From contig JAURVB010006616.1 in assembly GCA_033002965.1 (NCBI GenBank), positions 1 through 64,000 of the forward strand: 64,000 nt of DNA, given 5' to 3'. This stretch comes from Piper betle (taxonomy: Eukaryota > Streptophyta > Magnoliopsida > Piperales > Piperaceae). Under the pieces are notes generated by a model. It worked only from the letters and a program-made list of their open reading frames with translations. It ran no database searches and was not told the DNA's origin. This document shows positions 12,126-23,920 of this stretch, piece after piece. The translations under genes and the position numbers were made by a program. Position 1 is the stretch's first letter. Each line of letters opens with the position of its first letter.

Positions 12126-14959
12126 TGTAAAACCCACGATTCAAGTAAGGGTTTTATATTCAGAACCGATCGGTTCGACCGTTATTTTTGAGTCGAGTCA
12201 GTTTCAGAACACGTGTACTGAGCCGACGCTAGTCGCGTGTATGAGCTATGAGGGTCATGCGTACCCAAGTATATGATGATAACGTCATGAATACACCAGA
12301 ACAGAATGAGTTATCAGAATATATAAGAGTATGCCTGTTGTTTTTTTATTTTTATATATAGTAGATCATAGAATTAGTTTTAGGTTGTTTACCGCGTTAG
12401 AACGCGTTACAGGCAGTTGGATGGGTTCACAGTTCTAGAGCATATCATTGTGATGTTTTAGTGTTTGTTTGATTTTACGGGATTTTCCCGATTTTTCTGG
12501 ATTTTTTTAGGATTTTCTACGACTTAGTTATTATTCTTGGCTCGAGCTGGATACGAGTCAAGTAATAGTTACGAGTTTGCCACCAAGCCATTTTCTCCCC
12601 TCCCGACATTTCTTCCCAAAACCTTGCCCCGACGCCGCCACCGTGCAGCTTCGTCGCTGCTGCCGTGGACACCGGCCTGCCGCTGATCGTCGCCGGCCAG
12701 CCTCGCCACGGCGTTGCCGTGCCGCCCCGACCAGCCCCGGCCGCTGCCAGGCCACCGTGACGCCGGAATCGCCTCGCCTAGCGCAGCGGCTACATTTCGG
12801 TCGTGTCACCGATTCCGCCGTCGGCGACCGTCGCCGCCACGATCAGGTGGTCGCCTCAGCACCATCGACCACACAGTGACCTTCCCCAACTGGAACGGAG
12901 GCCAGCGCTGCCCATCCCGGCCGGATCTCCACACCACCACGGCCAGCCTCTGTTTTAGCCATTTTCTGGCAAGCCACCGCCTCGGCCGACCACATCGATG
13001 TCGTGGATGTGTTGGGCTCGCCAAGCTGGTTCCAATGGTACCCTATATGACCCCTATCCAGCTAGTAGATGCCGCCGGCAATTGTCGCCGGAAAACCGCC
13101 AAAACTCGCCGGAAAATCGGATTCGCTGGAATTCGCCAGATCTTCCAAGGAGTTCATCTAGTCAATCCCGATCGAACGTCGGACGCTGATGAGCGCCAAA
13201 TTTGAGCTCCAAGACGCGCGACAGAACCTTAGCCATCACCGATTGCCGACGACGTGAGGTATAATTACCTCCGAATTTATAAGTTAAAGTTTAATGATTG
13301 TTAGCACAACATGCTAGGGTTGATTTGTTGATGTGATTAATGCTTAATTAGGGATAAAACGATGAGTTGCATGATAAGATTAAGTGTGAATGCAGAGTAA
13401 GTGATCTAATGAAAGCATGATAAGTGACTATGACGTAACTTAGAAAAAACGTAATAAAATTAGTATGAATAGGATGAGTTAAAATTATTTTCACATCTAT
13501 GATTATTTGGTTGTAGCTAGATACTGTTCGTATTTTGAGTGTGATGTTCATGGTGTTTGATGCATCATTTAGTTAGCGGGCGTTAGTATTTAGTTTTGAT
13601 GTGTAGGTACGGAGTAGGAGCTCGCCGCTTAGGCACGATGACACGCTTGGAGCTGCTACCAGGTCCGTTTAGGACTCGACTCTGTTTTACGTCTTTCTAT
13701 TGTATGTTTATCTAGCTGAACAGATTTTCGGATTAAAAACCCTCGAGGATGAGATCCCTCGAGGATGATTTCGAAAACAAGATCCACCACAAGTTGCCTT
13801 CGGGCCTATTATATAAATCCCTACCCAGCCCTATATATATGTAGTTTTCGCATTTTCAGTGAGACGAGAGATGGAGAAACCGACTGCACGTACCATGAGC
13901 GGATGCCGTGACAGTCAAACCGGGGTCTGGATTAGTGCCAGCGGACTGTTCCATTCCAGAGGGATCCTGACAACTCCGCGTTTGAGTTCCTCACACTCGG
14001 AGAACGTGGAGATTAACGGGTACTGTTTAGTACAGCGTATGTCCGGACTTGTGGTTCAAAGGGTACTAAAGGCAACTGCCTGAGAGTACGTCGGCCTTCG
14101 TGCTCAAGGCCAGGAGAAATATGGAGGTAAGGAGAGGGCTTAGGATAAAGTTTCACGTGAAGTACTGAAAAGAAGTGCCGAGAGCGGCACAGTACCAGCA
14201 GCAAATCAGTAAGTTCGGGATGCTACCGGGTCTGCAGCCCAGTGGCTCCTTAGTAGTGCCCTTCAGAGTGTTCACGTGGAGTATATGATGTTTTCTTTTA
14301 TACGAGAGTTTGCTCTCATAACAAGCTTGTTATAATTATTTTATTTTCCGGACTAGTAACACTTGTTACTAACGTGTCTTTATACTATATGTAGGTAATA
14401 ATCAGAGTTGGAGGAGCCAGCTTGGACGGAGGAGCATTGTTGTCACTTGCACACATGTCAGTCGATTGAATGGTTATATTTTGTTTATGATACTATTATA
14501 TTGCGGATGTTGTGAAATGCTAAGACATGGTATGATATGATTGAATGTCATGAGATGATGATAAGCTATGATGATGTGACATGATTGAATGCTAAGACAC
14601 GATGACAAATTGTGTGAATGAAGTTACGTGATGTATAGATACATGTTTACATATATGTTTATATATAGTATTTTGACAAGGTGACCCTAATTGCACTTTT
14701 AGGGGAATTTCTGTCCATTTTATTTTAGAATTTTCATCGATTTTGATCGTAATTGTGATGGTGTGTAATTTAGTTTGCATGTCATCCATGCAGTATCATG
14801 TTAGGATTTTGTGCATTTATCCATGCATGACGAGTAATATCTTCATCTTAAGACGCTGAGATTAGATCAACGGAAGTTGGGTTTGGGTTAGCCGACCTAA
14901 CCGGGGCCTGTAAGATGCCGGTTCGGTTCACGAGCTTGGACCGGATTTGGGGTGTTACA
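12126..14959 (+). mobile_element. Solo LTR A
   Basis: It begins TGTAAAACCC, ends GGGGTGTTACA and is 2834 bp long, flanked by AACCC at 12121-12125 and 14960-14964. No PBS or internal region follows, so this is a solo LTR left by recombination between two LTRs. In order it contains the palindromic module (about 12535-12563), a GC-rich island (about 12590-13255), GAG|GTATAATTACC, a TGTGTAG|GTACGG acceptor-like site (about 13600), the CCTCGAGG stem-loop (about 13742-13767), a TATA box and U5. The TTAAGTGG stem-loop found in C-E is deleted here. Proline/arginine-rich ORFs in the island are not credible genes. Confidence 0.9.
13831..13844 (+). promoter_or_regulatory. LTR TATA box (copy A)
   Basis: CTATATATATGTAG lies about 30 bp before GTGAGACGAGAG, conserved in all family members. 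The likely RNA start of the LTR is near 13860 (inferred). Confidence 0.55.
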
Positions 14960-15370
14960 AACCCAATCTGGGTTTACTGGAAAATGGGTTGGGTTGCCTG
15001 GGCAAAGATGAATTGGACGGACGGACTCGGACATGGGCTAGTGTGCTGGTGAACAAGATCAGGTAGGCAGATGCGAACGCGGCGTGAACGGCGTGAACAC
15101 AGATACAGGCAAGATCAGGGGTGGTGGTGCCCATCATCGGAAAATGTCAACGGTGATGCGGCTGGGATCGCCGCTGGTCAAGATCGAGAAGAGGTGTCAA
15201 GGAGGAGGTGCTGGTGGTAACGATCGGCGGAATCCGGTTGGTCGAAAAATAGCCCAAAAGGTTTGGTATCGCAGCTGCATGCGGTCACGTCAATGGCGGC
15301 AATCGCAGCTGCGGCATTGGTCGTGGGTGGTCTCAAAATGAAGATCTCAGTAAGATGAAGCTTTTGGGGT

Positions 15371-18300
15371 TGTAAAACCTGCGACTCGAGTCAGGGTTTT
15401 ATAACTGTTAGCCGGTCAGTTTGACCGTAGTTTGAGTCGGTTCAGCTTTCAGAACACGTGTGCGGGGCCGAGGCCGACCGTGCGCACGTGCTATGAGGGT
15501 TTATGTATACCCAAGTATCGATGATAGCGTCAGATACGCATCAGCAGACTGAGTTATCAGTAGATATGAGAGTATACAGTTGATTTTTATTTTAGTTTTT
15601 GTTGTGACCGTAGAATTAGTTTAGGCCGAATAACGCATTAGGACGCGTTAGATGGTATTCGGGTGGGTTATTAGTTATACGACATGTCATTTAGATGTTG
15701 TGATATTTTTTTTGATTTTATGGGATTTTTCACAATTTTTCTAGATTTTTCTAGAATTTATTCCGAGTCCGTTATCATTCTTGACTCGAGCCCGTGTCGA
15801 GTCAAGTTTTATTTACAACCTTGCCATCGCCCTATACACCCATCTTCCTCCCCAAACCCATCCCGTGTTTCACCACCGCCGCCGCCCTTCGGATTTTGCC
15901 GCCGCCGTCGACGCCGCCTCGCCGCCGGTCGACGCCGCCCAGCCCGGCCGTGCCGTCGCCTCGCCGCCTCGACCACGCCCGGCCACTGTCCGGCCGTCGC
16001 AACGCCGGAAATCGCCCTCGATTTCCCGCCGATCCCGACGCGATTCCGCCGCCGTCTGCGCCGGACCGCCGCCGCCGTGACGTCGGAGTTCCTCCCCCGA
16101 CCTCCCCTACCTTTCCCCTCTACTTAGAGCCGCCGTCGAGGGTCGGCCGTGGCTCTGATCAGAGCGGCCGACCGCCCCGGCCGCACTCGACGCCGCCGTT
16201 GGTGGCCATCGCCGCCGCGGCTGCCTTCGTCGTCACCACCATTGGGTTCAGCTCACCAAGGCGGTGCTAACCCCTACCTCCGATTGCCTCGCCGGAGCAG
16301 TCACCGGAAAACCACCGGAGCTGCCGGAAACCGCCGGCATAGTCGCCGGAAAATCGCCGCCTTCATCCGTCGGCACCGATTTCAGCGCCGATCGCGAGGT
16401 GGTTCTTCCTTCTTATTTTTTAGAATTATTACATACTTATTGTGATCATAGTAGCATATTAGAATTAATTTTATTAACTTCATGCTTTTAGTTTAATTAA
16501 TCATGATTATGATAAACATGTGATGATTAGGGTAAATTGTGTTGTATGATGTGAATGCTTAGTTATGAAATTGTTAGCAAACCATTGAATAGTTAATTAA
16601 ATGCTTGTTAACTAGTTAATTTATGAATATGTATGAATTAGGTTTTTGCATGCTAACATTATGAAATTGTTAGTAAACTATTGAGTAGTTAATTAAATGC
16701 TTGTTAACTAGTTAATTTATGAATATGTATGAATTAGGTTTTGCATGCTAACATTAAGCTAAACAGATTAAATTGATTAAACCATTGTCACCTAATTAGA
16801 ATAGGTATGCTTTGAAATTGGAATTAAAAGTGCTAGGTAATAAGTAACATATGAAATGATAAAATTATTAACTTGCTTGACAATTAGAGATGTAGGGAAA
16901 TTGTCGAAATAATTGTCATGTTTGATTAGATGATTGTATGGCATGTGGATATATTAGTTATATAGGTGTGCATCATATATGTACGGGCGTTAGTAATTAG
17001 TTATGTTCATGTAGGTTCGTTGCAGGAGCTCGCCGTCTAGGCACGAGACTGCGCTTGGAGCTTCTGACAGGTCCGTTAGGACACGCTTCTCAGGTTTTAT
17101 CGCTCCATTCTATCGGCTGATTTGATTTATTGATCGTAGGACGTGTCAGGTGGATGATTTATTGGACCCCACCTAACACGGGTCACTTGGTCGATGTTTT
17201 TCGGAATTAATAACCCTCGAGGATGAGATCCCTCGAGTTTGTTTTCGAAAATAAGATCCACCTCAAGTTGCCTTCGGGCCTATTATAATAAATCCCGACC
17301 CAGCCCTATAAATAGTTTTATCGAGTTTTCAGTGAGACAAGAGAAGATGAGTCGACTGCACGTACCATGAGCGGATGCCGTGCCAGTCAAAGCGGGCTCT
17401 GGATTAGTGCCAGCGGACTGTTCCATTCCCGAGGGATCCTGACAACTCCGCGTTTGAGTTCCTCACACCCGGAGGACGTGGAGGTTTACGGGTACTGTTT
17501 AGTACAGCGCATGTCCGGACTTGTGGTTCAAAGGGCACTAAAGGCGACTGCCTGAGAGTGCTCGGTCTACGTGCTCAAGGCCAGGAGTAATATGGAGGTT
17601 CGGAGAGGGCTTAGGATAAAAGTTTTACGTGAAGTACTGAAAAAGAAGTGTCGTGAGCGGCACAGTACCAGATAGATCGGGATGCTGTTGAGTCAGCTGC
17701 TCGACGGCTCCTTTGTAGTTGCCCTTATGAGAGTTCTTGAGGAAGATATATATGATGGTTTGCTTTCCATGAGAGTTTGCTCTCATGTTCCAGTTTGATA
17801 TTAGTTATTTCCGGACCAGTGACACCCGTTGCTGACGTTTTTCTACTATATGTAGGTGAGGATGATGATTGGTGTATGCCGGCCTCGACGAAGGAGTAGC
17901 GCTTGCATTGCACACGCATACCTGGTGCCGCGCCGACTTTTGCGTAAGATATGATGTGGGTTGAATGATGCTTGTGATATACATGTTGTGTATATATGCA
18001 TGAGCTATGAGACTTGTAGATCTTGTTTAGAAATGTATGAATCTTCTTAGAAATGTTTTGGAAAAGTTCCAATGTCCAGGATGATCAGCTATGTTGAGTT
18101 GAAATGAACAAAATACACGATGAACATGAATTGCAAGTGAGCTAGATGCCAATTACGATATGTGTAGTTGATTTGAAGTCTAGTGTGATATAAATTGTTG
18201 TTTTATGTATATACATATTGTGCTGTATTTTAACAGGTCATCCCCTTATTGCACTTTTAGGGGAGGCTCTGTCCGTTTTATTCTAGATTTTATGAATTTT

Positions 18301-18545
18301 ATTGCTGTTTTAATTATTTTGGTGTGCGGTGATTATCATGACATTCACGTAGTATCCTGTTAGGGTTTTGCATCTCATTCATATATTGTTTGTGCATTAG
18401 CGGCGTGCTCCATCTTGAGACGTCGAGAGGGTTATGTCGTAGCCGTTTAGGTTTTGGGTCAGCCAACTTAATCGGTTTACGAGTAGTTCGATCCTTTGTA
18501 ACAGTTCTGGTCCGGGTTAAGAGTAAACCGGATTGGGGTGTTACA
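15371..18545 (+). mobile_element. Solo LTR B
   Basis: It begins TGTAAAACCT, ends GGGGTGTTACA and is 3175 bp long, flanked by GGGGT at 15366-15370 and 18546-18550. It is the longest and most divergent of the family here: a tandem duplication at 16565-16755 adds about 95 bp, and the GC island (about 15840-16400) differs clearly from the other copies. TATAAATAG lies at 17307-17315. The palindromic module is at about 15779-15806. Confidence 0.9.
16565..16755 (+). repeat. 96-bp tandem duplication inside LTR B
   Basis: Units 16565-16660 and 16661-16755 are nearly identical (both begin ATGAAATTGTTAG and end GCATGCTAACATT), differing by a few substitutions and one base of length. No other LTR copy in the window has this duplication. 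Confidence 0.85.
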
Positions 18546-18771
18546 GGGGTAGTCGGCTTTGTCACCAAACAGTCGCTGGCACTGAAAACTATCATATGCA
18601 TGTCAAATATACTCAGCCACTATAGAATGCTCATATAGCCACTTGAGCCCAAACTCATAGTCTAAAAATTGGTATGGTTTGAGCTCCTTCCAACTGACTC
18701 GATACTAACTTGAACAAGGCAACACTCAAATTGGGTAAAACCTTAACCGAAAGTTGGGGTTTTACATATAT

Positions 18772-21547
18772 ATATTTTTCTTGCTATGTTGCTCAGTGCC
18801 CCTGGCTTTCAAAGCCATGAGTTTCTCCACTGCCACACTTTTCCAATTTCCCTTTGCTTCTTCTCTCAGCGTTGCAGCTCTCAAACCAGGGAGTTTGAGC
18901 TCACAGCCTTGATTAAAAACCGAATTTTCTTCACTATTTCTTCATTTTTTATCTCGGTTCTCTTGCGGTCTTCTGATTGACTCGTACCATGTAACCTTCA
19001 AGGCAAATAAACCTAATTAAAATCCAAATTATTTAACTATAAATATAAATAATATATTCTCTAAACTAATTAAACAAACTAAAAACCCTATATAAACTCG
19101 TAAAAAACTCAAACACTAGACACAATTAACTACAAAATGTAGGGAAAATATAGATATATCCAATTAATTTAAAGAGGAAAAATTATACAGTTTTAAGAGT
19201 ATTTACGGGAAGACATATTTTGCTTATTTTTATTTTTAATAGGATAATTCCTTAGCTATGATGTAGAAATTAAACAATTTCCTTGATTCAGTCGTCATAA
19301 AAATTTGTTCTCTGCATATGGGTAATAGTTTGAGTGTACCAAAAAGTAAAGTGAGTATACCACAAATGTCCTTGAAAAGTACTCTGATGTCAACGTTGGG
19401 TGCCCAAAGTAAATCTCGGTGGAGATGGGTGTGTTAAACAAGGTTATTAGTAAAAAATTCAAAATGAATAAGTCTAGGTGTTCCGTCTAGTTGCCTACGC
19501 CACAACTCTTCCTGAGCCCTGACCGTGCCCCTTCATGCCTTGTTTGCCAAACAACTTCTTTCTTTGTCAACTCTAGGACTATCTCAGTCAGTTGTCACCA
19601 TTCTCCCTTGTTTTTTACTTCGTCGTCCACTAGTCGTCTCTATCTTGTGTTATCCATCCACATCGTTTTCTCCTATGCCTCCATCATCTATCGGCTATCT
19701 CGATCAATCGTCGTTGTCACCCACGTTTGTAGCAGTAATAATCCTAATTTTTCTACTATGCAAAATCATAAATTAGGACCGTTACTAGTGAATAATCTAA
19801 CGCACTATCTTGTGTTATCCATCCACATCATTTTCTCATATGTCTCCATCATTTATCGGTCTATATCTGTTGATCATCATTGTCACCCCTGTTTGTGACC
19901 GTACCAATCTTAAATTTTCTACCATGCAAAATCCTAAATCAAGATCATTACTAGTGAATAATCTAACGCACGTACATAACAAAAAATAATTACCGTGGAA
20001 AGCACCTATTGAGCCAATCGAACACTTTGTATTCGTATAAAACCGAATTTTAAAAAATTTGTCCTTAAATGACATGATTACTTAAGTACATTTTAGCATA
20101 AGTCTACTACACAATTATACTAAACATCCAAATAGCAGAAAAATAAACTCCTTAGTATTGTGGATCTTCATCCCATTACTCCAAAAATCACTAACCTACA
20201 TTCATGCAAACATATCCGCTCAATAATTTATAACAATATTGAGTCTTAAAAAAATGTGAGAAGTAAGACAAACTTTGATTAAAATACAATTTTACTCACA
20301 ACAAGCATCATTCATAAACATAACATAATCTAAAACTTAATTACATGCATTTATACATAAGTCATCGTAAACATGACAACTGAACTGAATTTAACATAGC
20401 ATAATAACTAGTTAATGATTAACTGATAAATTGATTAACACCACTCATAGGACTTACTATTAAGCCCTACTAGGTTAACAATAAACGATCATTATCTACA
20501 TGTTCTTACTATAGCTGAATTTTTGCAGCCCTAATTCATTTTAGAATATCATCCCTTGTCCATCCTTCCAGCCTTTGGGACCTATAATTGTACATAATTA
20601 GATTATACTTGAGTGTCCACTTAACTACTTAAAACATGCTCGGAATCGACATTTTATCAACTTGTTGAATTGTCCAATTCTTTAGCTTACTCTACTTAGC
20701 AATACATGAGTGACTCCACTCTCCAAACAACCTTTTGAAGTAGGGAGATTTCACACAAAAACACATATTAAAACACTATGTGAAAACCCATAGCCCTTCC
20801 TTTAAAACCATGTGACTCAACCTTTGGAGTTCGGTGACTCGTCCTTTGAAGTTTGTGGCTCAGCCTTTTAGAGGAGGGTGGAGTTTAGCATTTTCACTCT
20901 AGAGTTCTTGAGAGTTGGTCGCCAGCAAAACCCATAAACTTGAACCTCATGTGTGAGGAACTAGTAATGATCACTAGCGTTGTCAAGGCAGTCGTCAAAA
21001 CCTTTATCAGCCCATGCCTATGGGGAATGCACTAACAGTGACGACCTGGCACGTCTATTGTGTAGTTCACTTGAGTTTAGAAATCACAAAAAGCATGTTG
21101 AGTTTAGGCCCGGCCATTGGTTTGGCTTAGCACATAGAAAACATAACTTTTGTTAAGTCTAGTCCTTGTCATCGCTTTGACTTATTGCTTGAAAGTCTTA
21201 ACTTTACTGCTAAGCATAGCTTTTGTCATTGCTTTGACTTGACGCACATAAAACCTAAAACCTAGTGTCACAGTTTTATCTTGCTTATTTAAACATAATA
21301 CGTGAATATGTAAAATCACTATGACAAATCATGATTTGACTAATCCATTTAAAACATTGGCACACAAGGGATCATAAACTCCCTAAGTGCAGCTAAATGG
21401 ACCTGGTTACTCGTCTCTTCAAGCTTCTATATGCTCAACTTCTCAACCTCCTAGTCTGAACAATAATATATGAATATATTAATGTCAAGCTAGCTTACCC
21501 ATGCCTACATGATATGATATGATATGATAAGGTCATGATGCTCATAC
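18772..21547. other. Intergenic sequence, no gene recognised
   Basis: About 2.8 kb between two retrotransposon insertions. It is A/T-rich with only short ORFs (up to 135 codons, at 19491-19898, across a duplicated segment). Around 21040-21260 short phrases about GCTTTGACTT recur, and a (GATAT)n-like run lies near 21510-21530. It may be an old LTR remnant, but I cannot define ends. The last five bases (CATAC) are the TSD of solo LTR F. Confidence 0.5.
19643..19972 (+). repeat. 165-bp tandem duplication
   Basis: Units starting TCTTGTGTTATCCATCCACATC at 19643 and 19808 both run to GTGAATAATCTAACGCAC. They differ at perhaps one base in eight, so the duplication is old. An apparent 135-codon ORF across it is probably a by-product. 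Confidence 0.75.
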
Positions 21548-23920
21548 TGTAACACCCCGTTTCGGTTCACCCGTGAACCGACCCGGAAATGTCACCGGCA
21601 ACCGAACCGTTCGTTAATCTACTAGATTCGGTTAAGCCGACCAGGATCTACTCTCGGCGTCTCAAGATGGAGATGCAAATATGAAATGTATGAATTGGAA
21701 CGATTGGGTTCTAACGAAGTCCTACATGCATGCTATGATGTACAAGCAAAATAAGACAAAACAACTAATCAGAAACCAAAAGAAAATATATACTATTTTA
21801 TGAAAATACGATAACACATAACAATCTACATTGACATTAAATCATTATCTCATTCGTTTTGACCCGAGCTGAGTCTGAACTCCAAGGCTCCCTACTCATT
21901 CATATTTATCAGTTCGTTTCATAACAAGTAATTCATTCAAGCAAACACATCAAAATTATCATTTACATAACAATAACACACCATCATTATACATACGTTA
22001 CACGCAGCAGGTACATGTGTGCGCGGTTCCGTGCTGCTCCTTCGCAGTCCTGACAGCTTTCATCGCTCGCATTCCTCACCTACATATATATAGAAAAACC
22101 GTCAGTAACGAGTGTTACCGGCTCGGAAAATAACTAATATCAATCTGGCACAGGAGAGCAAACTCTCCTGTTGAATCAAAACCATATACTTCCTCAAGAA
22201 CTCTCATCAGGGCACATATGGGAGCCATCACCGTCGGGTCGACAGCATCCCCCTTTCTTTCTCATTCTCATACCTCGGCCATTTCTCTATCGCTTCTCGC
22301 ATCAATTTTCGTTCCTTACCGCCCTCTACACCTTCCATATTACTCCTGGCCTTGAGCACAAAGGCCGAGCACTCTCAGGCAATCGCCTTCAGTACCCTTT
22401 GAACCACAAGACTAGACATGCGCTACATTGCAGTACCCGTAAACCTCCACACTTCTCCGGGTTTCAGGAACTCAAAGGTGGAGTTGTCCGGATCCTTCGG
22501 GAACGAAGTGGGTTCTCCCCAGCTCCAGAGCCCGCTCTTCCGGGCACACGCCCTATCTGAAGACGTGGCCGTAAGTAACCCTCATCCCATCTCTCACCGA
22601 AAACGCGAAAACTATACATATATAGGCCTGGGTTGGGATTTATACAATAGGCCCGAAGGCAACTTGATCTGGATCGGAAGTTCGAAAACAAACTCGAGGG
22701 ATCTCATCCTCGAGGGTTATTAATCCGAAAAAAGAACTGTTGGCTAAATGGCCCGAGTTAAGTGGGATCAGATAAAATGCCACTTAACTCGTCCTGCACA
22801 TGATAAATCAAATATACAATACAGTAGCGTAAAACAGAGAACGAGTCCTAAACGGACCTGGTAGAAGCTCCAAACGGGTCCACGCGCCTAGGCGGCGAGC
22901 TCCTACACCGTACCTACACAATCAAACTAAAAACTAATGCCCGCATGATGAATCACACATCCTATAGCATGCACGCACAATCAACACAATCACGCATCAA
23001 TCAACACACATTAACCTATATCAATTCTAGCAAGTCTACTTAGGCTAGTTTGCATTAGATCATGATCATTACCTAGTTATCCTAATTAGTTTCTTAGCGT
23101 CCATTTTTAACACCACACAATCAAACAAATTTCATATTTTATCCTTAATCAAATCTACATTTATATATATTATTATAACATACAATTCACCAATCCTAGC
23201 ATGCAATTCTAATAATCAATACTTTCAAATAATTAAATTAAAATAAATTATACCTCGCGTCGTCGAAAATTGGCGACGGCTAGGGTTTCCGTTTCGTGGC
23301 TCGAAACTCGACTTCGGCACCTAGCGGCATCCGAAGTCCGATCAGATTGGACCAGGTGTGTTCAGCGGATGATCCGGTGAATTTCCCACGAATCCAATTT
23401 TCCGGTGGTTTTCCGACGAGTGTCGGCGGTTTTCCGACGGATTCCGGCAGTTTCCGGTGGATTTCGGCGGTTTTCCGACGACGATTCGGGATGGAGCAAT
23501 CAGGGGGTCTATGAGCACCAGCTCGACAAGCTTGGTCCGATGGCGGTGTCAAACAAGGTAGCCGAGCGTGGCGATGACCGTCGACGGCGGCGTTGAAAAT
23601 AGACGGCGGTGGCGGCGTGCTCCGATCGAGGCTACAGCAGGCCTCAGCAGTGGTCGGGATGGTGGGGGAAACGTCGGCAATGACGAAGGGGTGGTCGTCA
23701 ATGCCACAGCAGCGGCGGCGCGGCCCGGATGGCGGCGGAATCCGGATCGGAGTGGCGACGGCCGAGGCGGTTTCGTGGAGCGATTCCGGCGTCGTGGCTG
23801 CGAGGCGGTGGCCGGGGTGGGTCGTGGCGGCACGGCGACTGCAGGGCGGGGCGGGGTGGGGCGGCGTTGATCAGCGGCAGTGTGGCGTCGGCAGCGGCGA
23901 CGTTGAAAACGGGCAGCAAG

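Larger units (their letters stand above)
3590..18766 (-). mobile_element. Non-coding LTR retrotransposon (LARD-like), with nested solo LTRs
   Basis: This complete element lies on the minus strand. The TSD TATAT is present at 3585-3589 and 18767-18771. Its ends follow the TG...CA rule. The 5' LTR is 10350-18766 and is swollen by two younger insertions (12126-14959 and 15371-18545); the 3' LTR is 3590-6657. The PBS (10334-10346) is TGGTATCATAGCC, close to initiator tRNA-Met. The PPT (6658-6670) reads AAGAAGGAGAGGT. Just inside the PPT is AATTTTGAAGACGAAATT, a motif familiar from Tekay/Del-type gypsy elements. The 3.7-kb interior has no gag or pol signature. A non-autonomous gypsy derivative is the best reading; the helper is inferred. 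Confidence 0.85.
10350..18766 (-). repeat. 5' LTR of the minus-strand LARD-like element, split by two solo LTRs
   Basis: LTR segments are 10350-12125, 14965-15370 and 18551-18766. Removing A (2834 bp), B (3175 bp) and one copy of each 5-bp TSD leaves about 2.4 kb, against 3.07 kb for the partner LTR; the difference is one deletion. It includes an A/T-rich stretch (11460-12020) with an (AT)n run near 11658-11680. Confidence 0.8.

Noticed and set aside
12558..13205. Overlapping Pro/Arg/Ala-rich ORFs on both strands in LTR A (and equivalents in B-G)
   Set aside because: They lie in the GC-rich LTR island, occur in several frames at once, differ between copies, and follow CCG/CGG composition rather than a conserved protein.
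22171..22723. ORFs of 101-129 codons across solo LTR F
   Set aside because: They read through the R/U5 part of a minus-strand LTR and are not open in the other copies.
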